A stretch of DNA of 35,977 nt. Source: Paenibacillus albiflavus. Its GTDB lineage: Bacteria; Bacillota; Bacilli; Paenibacillales; NBRC-103111. This document shows positions 7,446 to 15,983 of the stretch, piece after piece. Under the pieces are notes generated by a model. That model did no database searches. It worked only from the letters and a program-made list of their open reading frames with translations, and was not told the origin of the DNA. A program made the translations under genes and the position numbers. The stretch is from NCBI RefSeq assembly GCF_004344915.1, contig NZ_SKFG01000030.1:1-35977 (forward strand), read 5' to 3'. The number at the start of each line of letters is the position of its first letter. The first letter of the stretch is position 1.

Positions 7446-10400
7446 TTATTTTACTGTATTAAGCATTGCAAGAATAAGAATTACAGCCTCCGCACGAGTA
7501 GCAGCATCACTCGGAGCGAATAGGTTCTTTTCTTTTCCTTTAATCAGACCCGCTTCAAACGCTGTAGCAATATATGGGCGCGCCCATGCAGGAATCTGAT
7601 CTGCATCATCAAAGGTTAATTGTGCATTCGGATTAACCTTTAAACCTAATGCTCGAATAATCATAACAACCATTTCTGCCCGATTAATCTCTTGATTTGG
7701 TCGGAATGTATTATCTTCATAACCACTTATAATGCCTGCAGCTATTGCTTTCATAATATAAGGTTTAGCCCAGGCATGAATCTGATCAGCATCCGCCATA
7801 GAATCTACATTGCCCGCCGCTTCCAGTTTCAAGCTGCGACTTAGCATAACAGCAAATTCCTCTCGGCTTACTTGATTCTCTGGTCGGAAAGTTCCATCCT
7901 CATACCCGCTTACAAACCCAAGCTCAACCGCTTTTTGAATCGATGCAGATGCCCAGTGTGTCATGATATCTTTCAGTACAATATTGGATGACTGATTTCC
8001 ATTTGAATTGCCGCCGGCAGATTGATCTTTGCCAGAGTTGTTGTTATTTTCTGGTTGTTTATTTCCAGAGTTCGAACCATTATTGTTTCCAGATCCATTA
8101 TTATTTCCTGAATCCACATCCCCTGGATCTTTACCCCCTCCTGTATTTTTGTTTTTGACAGTTAGGGAATATGTAGCAATAAATCCCTGATATTTGGCAG
8201 TAATGACGGTAGTACCAGCCATATTAGCCTTAATTAATCCATTACTGTTAACGGAAGCAACCTTCTCATTGCTGCTGATCAATTCAACATCTGGCTGAAT
8301 AGCTAGAGCTTCTTTATGATTCTCGTATACGACATTCAGTTTGATTTGCGATGTATCTCCAACAAATAAGCTGGACATATTCTCAAATTCAATACCTTTA
8401 ATGAGATCTACTTGTACATTTTCAACAGTCACTGCGCTTGGGCTGCTTTCATTATGAAGCCTGTCGACTGCCGTAATCGCATAAGTGTACGTCTTGGACA
8501 GCTCAACCGCTTTATCCTCGAATTGCTGCAATTCACCAGCCGTTCTATTAACCTTCTTCAGGATATTTGCTGGATTCGTTAAATCTGGCGCTGCGCTGCC
8601 TTCACTGCGATAAATCACATAATAATCGGTATCTGATTGTGATTCTGCCCAGCTTAATTTAACTCCTGAACCGCCCACCTTGCTTTGTAAATTCTGTGGT
8701 GAATTCAGTGGATTATGGCTCAACCAAGTCATCTCTGGCACTAATGCCGGATATTTATATAACGAATTTTGGAGCTTATCTGTGAACCCTAGCAAGTTCG
8801 CGCGAACGCTCTCTGTCGAGAAGAAGACACTACCTTTTACATTACTGAAATTGCGGTTAAAGTTTATCTGATTCGGCATTTGATCAGGATCTAGCCAGTT
8901 TGGATCATCAGAGCCGATTCGATAAGCACCATGCCCTACATAGAGATGCACGTTCTTCCCTTCTACCTGCTTCGACCACCATTCAACCAGATTCTCATAT
9001 GCAGCAGGACCATAGTTGAAGTACCAATAGATTTGTGGGGTTACATAGTCGATCCATTCATTTTGAATCCATTTACGTGTATCATTATAAATCGCGCTAT
9101 AGCTTTCTGTTCCATTCGTATCTGAACCGTTAGGATCAGAGGATTTGTTTCTCCAAATACCAAATGGGCTAATGCCGAACTTCACATATGGCTTCGCATC
9201 TTTAATTTTGATGGATAAATCGTGTATAAGCGTATCTACGTTATTTCTGCGCCAATCGTCTAACGATAGCCCCTTCCCATACTTTGCATAAGTATCACTA
9301 TCCGGGAATGCAACACCAGCGACAGGATATGGATAGAAATAATCGTCAAAATGAACAGCATCGATATCGTATCTATTCACAACTTCCATAATGCTATTGA
9401 TAATGTATTTTTGTGTATCTGGAATGCCTGGATCCATAATTAATCTACCGCCATACTCATGCAACCAATCTTTATGCTGCTGCAGCGGATGTTCAGGAAT
9501 CAAGCTATTCACATCAGGCTCCATACTAGCCCGATACGGATTGAACCAAGCGTGGAATTCGATATTTCTTTTGTGTGATTCTTCAATCATGAAAGCAAGT
9601 GGATCATACCCAGGGTCTTGACCTTGCTTGCCAGTCAACCATTTGGACCAAGGCGCATATTCAGAAGGATAGAAGGCGTCCGCAGCAGGCTTAACCTGCA
9701 TAAAAATCGCGTTCATTCCCGCAGCTTGCAGTTCATCGAGCATTTGAATATATTCAGCTTTTTGCTTTTCTTTATCAAAAGGACCTTTGGACGGCCAGTC
9801 AATATTCTCGACTGTCGCAATCCAAGCGGCACGCAGCTCGCGCTTAGGAGCGTCAATGGATTCTTTGTTAACGACTAACACATAACTGTGTGACTTTCCT
9901 TGGAAACTAGCTGTTATCATAGTGGCACCTACGCTTAATGCTTTAATATGTCCACTCGAATCGACTTCGGCTACTGCTTTCTTACTGCTCGTAAAAGTAG
10001 CATTCATTGTAACGTCAGTCGTGTGAGATGGCTGATCAAGTACATTATAATAAGCTGTCACAATCGCTTGCTGATCACCGCCGATTGCCATCGCTTTTAA
10101 GCCTGATAGTTCGATTTTGTCTAGCACTGGAACCGGTTCTGTCACATTGAGAGTATACGTATACTGTTGCCCCTTATAATTCGCAGTAATCGTCGCAACA
10201 CCTACTTCTAATCCCTTTACGATCCCATTAGCATCTACAAGTACATTTGGAGTAGATGTTATGACAGCTTCACTAGTCACGTTAATTTTATTCGGATAAT
10301 TAGCATATGTAGCAAATACTTTGACTTCACCTGATCTGCCTTTTTCGATTGCTGATGGACCGATCAATTCGATGGATGTAAGAGGTGCTTCATCAGCCGT

Positions 10401-11762
10401 AACTGTAAGCTCGAACTGGGCAGGCTGGGCATCCTGATAGAAAGCAATAATCGTCGTTTGACCCGCTTGATGTGCTACAACATTCCCTGAGGCATCAATT
10501 GTAGCAATTTCAGGATGACTGCTTAAATAAGTTACTCCGCTATTGACTAGCTCAGGAGCTGTGCTGCCATTCTTCGTAATGTAAATTTGAGCCTGCTTGC
10601 TATCCCCAACTTGAAGAGGAGTTAAGCCTTCAATATCAACGCCGTAAATTTGTGTATTATTGTAAAAAGCACTAAATCGATCAAAATATAAAGCCCCTGC
10701 ATTTTTATTATCATTCTTCGTCTCTACTAGATATAAATCCATGATTTTAAAAGGACCTTGCTGGTCGCTAGGTAAGGTTGCCGTTACATATTTCCAACCA
10801 GCCCATGTAAAATTCGTGCTGCCCGTAAAATCGATAGTAAAGGCGCCACCGGAATTATTACGCATTCTCGCTCTAAACCAGTGAGCATTCTGATCTCCAT
10901 ATACCCATACGCCAATCTTGGTCGGATTCCCTTCTAGCGTGCGATCAAGATTTCCCGTAGTCAAATCGCGAAAACTGACGTAAACCGCTGAAGTTCCTGT
11001 AGTTCCTGACATGTCATAGATCATTTTCCCTGCATGATCACCATATACAACAGGATCGGGTCTTGAGGATAATTCCACGCTAGCAGATTTGCTATTAATA
11101 ATGCCGCTGGTAAGAATCGTTTTACCACCAGAAGTCAGCGATTCAAACTCTTCCAAAACTACGCTTACTCTACCTACCAATATAAGACTGCGAGTTTCAA
11201 GCTCACCATACCTAGCTGTAACATAGCCATATTGCACTCTGCCTGCGATTTCGCTTGCTGTCAGTTGGCCTGATGAATCAATCGAACCGATTTGAGAATC
11301 AACCGACCAGTTGACATCTTCCGTTAAATCAATCGCAATATTCGCTTCATCATACCCTTTCAATTGAAAGGCTAGAACCTCACCTGATTTAAGATTTAGC
11401 TTATGATCCGTGATTTCAATCCGCTTCACATCAACAAGAGCTGCTGGTGCGACTAGCACACTTGGCTGCGTATTTTCCTCGACCACAGCTTCTTCAGGTG
11501 CCTCAGGTGTCTCAGGTGTCTCAGGTGTCTCAGGTGTCTCTACCCCCAGGTCAGTGTTATCGTTATTATCTTCGTTTACAACCTCATCGTTCATGACCCC
11601 TTCATGCGAAGCGTCCTCTTCCTCACTAGATGAAGCGCTTACAATCGTCTGATCATTCATAACTGAAGCGCTTACAATTGTGCTAAACCAAGTGCTGAAT
11701 AACATGATAATAACTAACATAATCGCGGTACTCCTGTATAAATTCCGCCAATTACCTCTCAA
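7446..11762 (-). CDS. Secreted GHL10/DUF187 family glycosidase-like protein with Ig-like and SLH domains
   Basis: A 1438-residue cell-surface protein. Residues 1-32 are a signal peptide (STAIMLVIIMLFSTWFSTIVSA). An acidic ETP-repeat linker lies near 74-92. A carbohydrate-binding-like beta-sandwich region (VVLEEFESL to DRFSAFYNN) lies near 200-360, then several Big_2 bacterial Ig-like domains to about 630. The GHL10 (DUF187) TIM-barrel spans roughly 640-1010 (RELRAAWIATVENIDWP, HAWFNPYRAS, DAVHFDDYFYPYP), followed by a fibronectin type III-like domain, another Big_2 domain and a Gly/Asn-rich linker near 1200-1255. Three SLH repeats (WASASIQKAVELGFVSGYEDGTFRP and two more) end the protein and should anchor it to pyruvylated wall polymer. 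TTG at 11762 is chosen because GGGAGGGG precedes it closely. The glycan substrate is unknown. Confidence 0.92.
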   Translation of the reverse strand: MRGNWRNLYRSTAIMLVIIMLFSTWFSTIVSASVMNDQTIVSASSSEEEDASHEGVMNDEVVNEDNNDNTDLGVETPETPETPETPEAPEEAVVEENTQPSVLVAPAALVDVKRIEITDHKLNLKSGEVLAFQLKGYDEANIAIDLTEDVNWSVDSQIGSIDSSGQLTASEIAGRVQYGYVTARYGELETRSLILVGRVSVVLEEFESLTSGGKTILTSGIINSKSASVELSSRPDPVVYGDHAGKMIYDMSGTTGTSAVYVSFRDLTTGNLDRTLEGNPTKIGVWVYGDQNAHWFRARMRNNSGGAFTIDFTGSTNFTWAGWKYVTATLPSDQQGPFKIMDLYLVETKNDNKNAGALYFDRFSAFYNNTQIYGVDIEGLTPLQVGDSKQAQIYITKNGSTAPELVNSGVTYLSSHPEIATIDASGNVVAHQAGQTTIIAFYQDAQPAQFELTVTADEAPLTSIELIGPSAIEKGRSGEVKVFATYANYPNKINVTSEAVITSTPNVLVDANGIVKGLEVGVATITANYKGQQYTYTLNVTEPVPVLDKIELSGLKAMAIGGDQQAIVTAYYNVLDQPSHTTDVTMNATFTSSKKAVAEVDSSGHIKALSVGATMITASFQGKSHSYVLVVNKESIDAPKRELRAAWIATVENIDWPSKGPFDKEKQKAEYIQMLDELQAAGMNAIFMQVKPAADAFYPSEYAPWSKWLTGKQGQDPGYDPLAFMIEESHKRNIEFHAWFNPYRASMEPDVNSLIPEHPLQQHKDWLHEYGGRLIMDPGIPDTQKYIINSIMEVVNRYDIDAVHFDDYFYPYPVAGVAFPDSDTYAKYGKGLSLDDWRRNNVDTLIHDLSIKIKDAKPYVKFGISPFGIWRNKSSDPNGSDTNGTESYSAIYNDTRKWIQNEWIDYVTPQIYWYFNYGPAAYENLVEWWSKQVEGKNVHLYVGHGAYRIGSDDPNWLDPDQMPNQINFNRNFSNVKGSVFFSTESVRANLLGFTDKLQNSLYKYPALVPEMTWLSHNPLNSPQNLQSKVGGSGVKLSWAESQSDTDYYVIYRSEGSAAPDLTNPANILKKVNRTAGELQQFEDKAVELSKTYTYAITAVDRLHNESSPSAVTVENVQVDLIKGIEFENMSSLFVGDTSQIKLNVVYENHKEALAIQPDVELISSNEKVASVNSNGLIKANMAGTTVITAKYQGFIATYSLTVKNKNTGGGKDPGDVDSGNNNGSGNNNGSNSGNKQPENNNNSGKDQSAGGNSNGNQSSNIVLKDIMTHWASASIQKAVELGFVSGYEDGTFRPENQVSREEFAVMLSRSLKLEAAGNVDSMADADQIHAWAKPYIMKAIAAGIISGYEDNTFRPNQEINRAEMVVMIIRALGLKVNPNAQLTFDDADQIPAWARPYIATAFEAGLIKGKEKNLFAPSDAATRAEAVILILAMLNTVK
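11494..11538 (-). repeat. Five tandem 9-bp repeats encoding the ETP/EAP linker
   Basis: On the plus strand tcaggtgtc is repeated four times without change, preceded by one variant unit (tcaggtgcc). Each unit is three codons, giving ETP steps (one EAP) in the linker after the signal peptide of the SLH protein. Slippage would add or remove three residues without changing frame, so the linker length may vary between strains. Confidence 0.85.
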
Positions 11763-11804
11763 CTTAACCCCTCCCTCATCATAAATTATTTGATATTCAA
11801 CACC

Positions 11805-11833
11805 AGTATATAAAATAAAATTTCGTTATTCAA
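11805..11833 (-). promoter_or_regulatory. Sigma-A type promoter for the SLH-protein gene
   Basis: Minus strand: TTGAAT (11833-11828), a spacer of 17 bases, and TATACT (11810-11805), in a very AT-rich stretch (about 11800-11890). Transcription should start near 11798, about 36 bases before the TTG start. The remaining part of 11763-12046 contains no gene, only this promoter and the terminator of the gene to the right. Confidence 0.6.
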
Positions 11834-11949
11834 TATTTTTTTGAAAAAATATTTAGAAAATTTAATTTAAAACTAAACTACTACTACCTTATACCTATCT
11901 CTAACCCCATAGTGCTAGAAAAGTCATGATACAAAAATAAAACGGTTAA

Positions 11950-12036
11950 TACAAACAAAAAAAATCATTCTTCATCAGTTCATCGACCAATAACTGTCTC
12001 ATAAAGACGTTCGATGTAACTTAATGAAGAATGATT
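11950..12036 (-). terminator. Long-stem terminator of the DGQHR operon
   Basis: Perfect 13-bp arms at 11963-11975 (aatcattcttcat) and 12024-12036 enclose a 48-base loop. The loop contains a second pairing, catcga (11981-11986) with tcgatg (12011-12016). On the minus strand the outer stem is followed by a T-rich run (TTTTTTTTGTTTG), so it should terminate transcription of the gene ending at 12047. The outer arm starts just ten bases after that stop codon. Confidence 0.75.
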
Positions 12037-12046
12037 CTATGTTTAA

Positions 12047-13243
12047 TTATGCTAAGGAGGTTAAGTCCGTTAAGTCCTCACCTGGCTCCTCTAAACCTTC
12101 CATGAAGAACTTCAGCAGCTTCGTGTGCTTGCGCAATGACTTTTCGTGAATGAGATTCAACTTGCCGTTATCTTGCATCCCGAAAATATAAAACAGCTCT
12201 TCATTTCGATGCGTCCAATCAAAGCCATCCAAAATACGTAGACATTCCGTCCAATCCTCGTTATATTCGCCATCCTGGAACAAAAAGTGATTTGCGTAAA
12301 GTGCGATACTTTCCTGCATCACTCGATTCGCTGACGTATATTGTGACAGTCCTGGCTGCTCAGGCATGAGCGGAATCAGTCTACTGTAGAACTGATGCAG
12401 AACTTCAACATAGAATGGCAGATCCTTGCGAATGTTTCGCATTAGCTCATAGGATGGCTGCATTCTGCCTGAGAAAAGCATCGTCGCAACTGAATATAGC
12501 CAAGAATAACAAGTGAAGTTTTTGTTAAAAGAGGTCAAAGAGTTGCGCTTTTCAATGCCCGCTTCCTTCAGCAACGAATGATGATCAGCTACCTGCTGGA
12601 TCACCAGATTAATCGGATCAACCGAATCAAAGGAATGTCCAAGCTCCTTAGATACAAGCTGTACCTTGGAGTTAATATCACCGAACAGCTGCTTCTCCTC
12701 TTCTTCATTTAACCCGATGTAGATTTGAACGGCCAGCTCCGTTTCCATTAGGGCCAATCTTCTCTGCTCCAAACTCTCGACTAGTGCTTGCAAATCATCA
12801 AGCTCAGACTGAATGGAAGCTTCTAACGGTTCTTTTCTTTGCTTCAGTCTTAATACGGTTAATTTGCGGGTGTATCTACGAACTTCGCGCAGCATTTGCT
12901 CACCCACATAACCGAGGGCCAGAATGCGATGTTGTCCATCCAGGATACTAAGCTTGGAACCTTGCTTCAGCACATAACTCTGCTGCTCGGCACCATCTAC
13001 ATCCCACGCTAGTGAGTCAACATCTCTCATCGAAAGGGTAACAGGGCCGAAGAACACTTGATCTAATTCTCTTTCCTGCAAATAGTTTGCGATTTTCCGT
13101 CTTTGCATTAAGCTAAGCTTGCGCTGCACCATCGGGTCAATCGTTGTGTAATCAAGTAAATCGCGAACCTTAAGAGCAACAGTCGTCAGTCCGAATTTAT
13201 CACATAAAGGGTAAATGGACATTTTTAAGTGTAAACCTTCCAT
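12047..13243 (-). CDS. DGQHR-domain protein (DndB-like), second gene of pair
   Basis: A 398-residue protein with the DGQHR motif at residues 102-106 (SILDGQHRILALGYV) and the second family motif EEEKQLFGDINSKV at about 182-194. A charged helical stretch (about 115-170) separates them, as in other DndB/DGQHR proteins. DndB is known as the repressor-like accessory protein of dnd phosphorothioation clusters, but many DGQHR proteins occur elsewhere with unknown roles. Its ATG shares one base with the TAA stop of the upstream paralogue (TAATG), and GAGGAGG lies ten bases before it, so the pair is translationally coupled. No DndA, DndC, DndD, DndE or nuclease gene is nearby. The function is unassigned; nucleic-acid or nucleotide binding is only a family-based guess. 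Confidence 0.85.
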   Translation of the reverse strand: MEGLHLKMSIYPLCDKFGLTTVALKVRDLLDYTTIDPMVQRKLSLMQRRKIANYLQERELDQVFFGPVTLSMRDVDSLAWDVDGAEQQSYVLKQGSKLSILDGQHRILALGYVGEQMLREVRRYTRKLTVLRLKQRKEPLEASIQSELDDLQALVESLEQRRLALMETELAVQIYIGLNEEEEKQLFGDINSKVQLVSKELGHSFDSVDPINLVIQQVADHHSLLKEAGIEKRNSLTSFNKNFTCYSWLYSVATMLFSGRMQPSYELMRNIRKDLPFYVEVLHQFYSRLIPLMPEQPGLSQYTSANRVMQESIALYANHFLFQDGEYNEDWTECLRILDGFDWTHRNEELFYIFGMQDNGKLNLIHEKSLRKHTKLLKFFMEGLEEPGEDLTDLTSLA

Positions 13244-14379
13244 TAACCAGCATCCTCCTCATCCGTAATCAGCATGACATGATGCTCCTTGTAGAAATTT
13301 GCAATATGCTGATAGGCTTTCATAATCCGCGTTCTGCGTGGCAAGCGATCCTTCTCTTCGCCAGAAAAGATAGATTCCCACTGAATATGCGGCAATATGC
13401 GTATCGCATAATTCATGGCATACCGATTAAATTTACCACTCTTCGTTGCTTCGTCATGGATAAATAGCGCTGTCGCTAGCTGCATATTCTCCGTCCAAGG
13501 GGATGAGCCCTTAACTGGGGCAGGCAACGCTTTGAGCAGGTTTCCAAAATAGGTGGCGGCTAAATCCACATGCTCACTTAACATTTTGTCATCATAACGA
13601 TATCCGTTCTGACGCGCACCAGACTTCATCCTACCTTCAAATAAAGCAACGAGCACTTCAGTCAACAAGTGATAGGTGAACAAAAATTCAGGTCCTTTAC
13701 CTCTCTCAGAGAAAGTATCAACTGCAATATTGTTCATCACAGGGCAGTTCTGAAGCAGTTCTGTACCCATGACATGATAATATCTTCTCTGATCACGCAA
13801 GACAGCTAGATTGCCGCCAATCTTCCTCGGCAGCTTGTTAATATCAGAGAATAGCTGACGCTCCTGACGTGCATTAATGTCCAGATAAATCATAATGGAA
13901 GCTGGAAAAGCATATAATCGGCGCAATTTCTCCGTTATTTCTTCCATTTTCTCATATTCTCTGCGATCCTTAGCTCTTGCCATCTGGCTTTGCAAGCTTT
14001 CCATCACTCTCCGGAATGCTGCCAGACGATGCTGACCATCCACGACAAATAGCTTCTCGATCGGTTCAAGCCTAAATACGCTTTCTCCCTCATCATATTG
14101 TCCCGCTCCCCTTGCAGAGAAAATAATTCCCGGGAAATAAATGGGCTGATTATCTTGTAAATACAGCTCGATATAATCAATTAGCTTCGTTAAATTGCGG
14201 GGATTGATTGACCGTTGTACTTCTAAATCCACCTCATAGATTGAGAAAAGTTTACTCATTGGCATCGTTGCAGATAATGTAACCTGCCCAAAAGTCCGTC
14301 CTAACATGCCAGGAATATCAACAGAGGCGGAATTTTTGCCTTTGGACAGTAAGTCAGATAATGAAGTTACGGAATTCAT
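13243..14379 (-). CDS. DGQHR-domain protein (DndB-like), first gene of pair
   Basis: A 378-residue paralogue of the next gene, sharing architecture but little overall sequence. DGQHR is at residues 114-118 (FVVDGQHRLAAFRRV), followed by a charged coiled helix (about 125-155) and ERQLFSDINKLPRK at about 173-186. An N-terminal block (MSKLFSIYEVDLEVQRSINP) leads into a helix (NLTKLIDYIELYL), which resembles the start of other DndB-type proteins. It begins with ATG seven bases after AAAGGAG and is separated from the cobalamin superoperon by an intrinsic terminator, so it heads its own two-gene transcript. I see no strong promoter hexamers in the 50 bases between terminator and start. The biochemical role is unknown. 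Confidence 0.87.
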   Translation of the reverse strand: MNSVTSLSDLLSKGKNSASVDIPGMLGRTFGQVTLSATMPMSKLFSIYEVDLEVQRSINPRNLTKLIDYIELYLQDNQPIYFPGIIFSARGAGQYDEGESVFRLEPIEKLFVVDGQHRLAAFRRVMESLQSQMARAKDRREYEKMEEITEKLRRLYAFPASIMIYLDINARQERQLFSDINKLPRKIGGNLAVLRDQRRYYHVMGTELLQNCPVMNNIAVDTFSERGKGPEFLFTYHLLTEVLVALFEGRMKSGARQNGYRYDDKMLSEHVDLAATYFGNLLKALPAPVKGSSPWTENMQLATALFIHDEATKSGKFNRYAMNYAIRILPHIQWESIFSGEEKDRLPRRTRIMKAYQHIANFYKEHHVMLITDEEDAG

Positions 14380-14424
14380 TGTTAATCTCCTTTCAATTCC
14401 AATATCCTATCATTATCAGTTTGA

Positions 14425-14457
14425 ACAAAAAGAGCACCGTTAAAACATCGGTGCTCT
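14425..14457 (-). terminator. Intrinsic terminator at the end of the cobalamin superoperon
   Basis: Perfect 9-bp arms at 14431-14439 (agagcaccg) and 14449-14457 (cggtgctct) with a 9-base loop. On the minus strand the stem is followed by TTTTTG. It lies 24 bases after the stop of the site-2 protease gene. Confidence 0.9.
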
Positions 14458-14480
14458 CTAAATCTAGAAATTATTCATTT

Positions 14481-15476
14481 TCACATCAATAAATTAATCT
14501 GCTCGTGAACAAGGTACATCATGATGGCTAAATAAATGATAAGACCCGAATAGGCTAAACCGAATTTCCAGCGCGTTGCAGATGGGACTTCATAATATTT
14601 TACATTTTCAAATTCTTGGTACTCAATGTACACGGTTATACACACAGAAGTATCTCCTGTTTCTGACCCCATATGACTAACTTTAGCATAGACACGATTG
14701 ATGACAGCCTGCGACATAATGACCATTTCTTCTTCAAAATCGATTACATCCCATCTCGCTCTAACGACCGTTTTGCCTTCATGCTTGCCTGTTAGCTCAG
14801 TGAATGCCGTATAAATTAAATCACGTTGATGATTCTCCCCGGGAATATAGGTTAGGTTCTGTAAGAAAGTATCTGGTGATACATAATATTGTGTAGATAC
14901 GACAAGTCGCTCTTCAGATAAGCTTTTCTTCTTTTGAACAAATTTCTTATACAGATCATAGGCAAACATCACCCAGAAAATCCCCAATATAATGCTTCGC
15001 AAATAAATGACTAAGCCTAGACCAACAACAAGACCAATGACCCATAGCCAACGAGTAATTGCGACACTGATCCTTCCGCCGTCTAACGGATGAATCGGCA
15101 CCAGGTTAAATAAATTGATGAAAAATCCAATATACGCCACGGAATATAGGACAGGATAATCAAGCCCATACCCAAGTCCAAAAGCGAGCGTCGCTCCAAT
15201 CGTACCGATTAACGGTCCTCCATAAGCAATATATGCTTCGGTAACTGCATCACGTGGGTTGCGTTTCATATTAATAAAAGCACCTAAGAATGGGATAAAC
15301 ACAGGTGCGGATACAGGCAAGCCTTTGCGCTTGGCTGCAAACACATGTCCCATCTCATGAATAAATATCATGACAGCAAGTCCAATGGCAAATGAAATCG
15401 GAAACATAAGGGCATAGGTTCCTGTAAAAATAACCATACTCGTAATGGCCCCACCGAATTTGCCAAACTTAAGCAA
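14481..15476 (-). CDS. Site-2 protease family (M50) membrane metallopeptidase
   Basis: With the TTG at 15476 the protein has 331 residues. HEMGH at residues 40-44 is the zinc-binding HExxH, and NLVPIHPLDGGR near 124-135 supplies the third zinc ligand. Both sit in hydrophobic segments, as in intramembrane metalloproteases of the S2P/SpoIVFB class. A soluble C-terminal region (about 190-300) and a last membrane helix (LAYSGLIIYLAIMMYLV) follow. TTG at 15476 is the first ATG, GTG or TTG in frame, but the frame stays open and looks coding further upstream, including another membrane helix (see the entry at 15477-15608), so this start probably truncates the protein. It is the last gene before the operon terminator. 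The substrate is unknown. Confidence 0.9.
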   Translation of the reverse strand: MLKFGKFGGAITSMVIFTGTYALMFPISFAIGLAVMIFIHEMGHVFAAKRKGLPVSAPVFIPFLGAFINMKRNPRDAVTEAYIAYGGPLIGTIGATLAFGLGYGLDYPVLYSVAYIGFFINLFNLVPIHPLDGGRISVAITRWLWVIGLVVGLGLVIYLRSIILGIFWVMFAYDLYKKFVQKKKSLSEERLVVSTQYYVSPDTFLQNLTYIPGENHQRDLIYTAFTELTGKHEGKTVVRARWDVIDFEEEMVIMSQAVINRVYAKVSHMGSETGDTSVCITVYIEYQEFENVKYYEVPSATRWKFGLAYSGLIIYLAIMMYLVHEQINLLM

Positions 15477-15608
15477 TGATAATACAAATTTACCTTTAGC
15501 TAGGATAAATACAGCAACTGGAGCAAGAAACCAAAATGGATTCTTCTTCTCAGACTCCGTTTTTTTATTATCCGAATTATTAGGCGTTGGTGTAGGTGAT
15601 TGTTCGAT
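15477..15608 (-). other. Probable in-frame N-terminal extension of the site-2 protease, candidate AUC start at 15608
   Basis: The protease frame continues upstream without a stop and encodes a charged, Pro/Asn-rich head (SPTPTPNNSDNKK) and a hydrophobic helix (NPFWFLAPVAVFILA). No ATG, GTG or TTG exists in it. The ATC codon at 15608-15606 lies six bases after GGGGAGGGG and one base after the TAA stop of the ArsC-like gene, exactly where a coupled start would be expected. Translation from there would give 375 residues. A non-canonical AUC start, or a mutated start codon, are the two readings. Confidence 0.55.
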
Positions 15609-15609
15609 C

Positions 15610-15978
15610 TTAAGCCCCTCCCCATACTTGCTCGAACGTTTCTTCCTTAAAGCCTACCGTTACTTGATGACCATCCGTTACGATTGGTCGCTTGATCAAC
15701 TTGCCATTTGACGCCAAAAGGTCAAACATTTCATCCTCCGTCATCGAGGGCAAACGATCCTTAAGTCCCATCGCTTTATAAACTTCACCAGCTGTATTAA
15801 AGAACTTGCGAATATCCAATCCGCTAAGCTTAACTAATTGACGAAGCTCATCAGCGCTTGGCGGAGAATCAATAATTGGAACTGTAATAATCTCAGCATC
15901 TGGCTTATGATTCTTTAGCCATTTGATGGTATTGCGACACGTACTACATTTGGAATATTCATAAACTGTGATAACCAA
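15610..15978 (-). CDS. ArsC/Spx-like thioredoxin-fold protein (YusI type)
   Basis: A 122-residue protein of the arsenate reductase/Spx superfamily. The N-terminal CSTC redox pair is C11 and C14 (YEYSKCSTCR), then LSGLDIRKFFNTAGEVYK, the LLASNGKLIKRPIV segment around residues 90-101 typical of the family, and VGFKEETFEQVW at the end. These features match the YusI-type annotated arsenate reductase family proteins of bacilli. Spx itself is a transcription regulator with a similar fold, so the activity cannot be assigned from sequence. The start is five bases after the stop of the upstream pseudouridine synthase gene, and its own 3' end carries the GGGGAGGGG that may serve the next gene. Confidence 0.88.
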   Translation of the reverse strand: MVITVYEYSKCSTCRNTIKWLKNHKPDAEIITVPIIDSPPSADELRQLVKLSGLDIRKFFNTAGEVYKAMGLKDRLPSMTEDEMFDLLASNGKLIKRPIVTDGHQVTVGFKEETFEQVWGGA

Positions 15979-15983
15979 GATCG

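Noticed and set aside
11410-11652. 80-residue Ser/Gly/Val-rich rightward frame
   Set aside because: It is the antisense reading of the 9-bp repeats and linker of the SLH protein; low complexity only.
12047-14379. Part of a dnd phosphorothioation cluster
   Set aside because: No DndA, DndC, DndD, DndE or restriction genes are in the flanking sequence, which holds a site-2 protease and an SLH protein instead.
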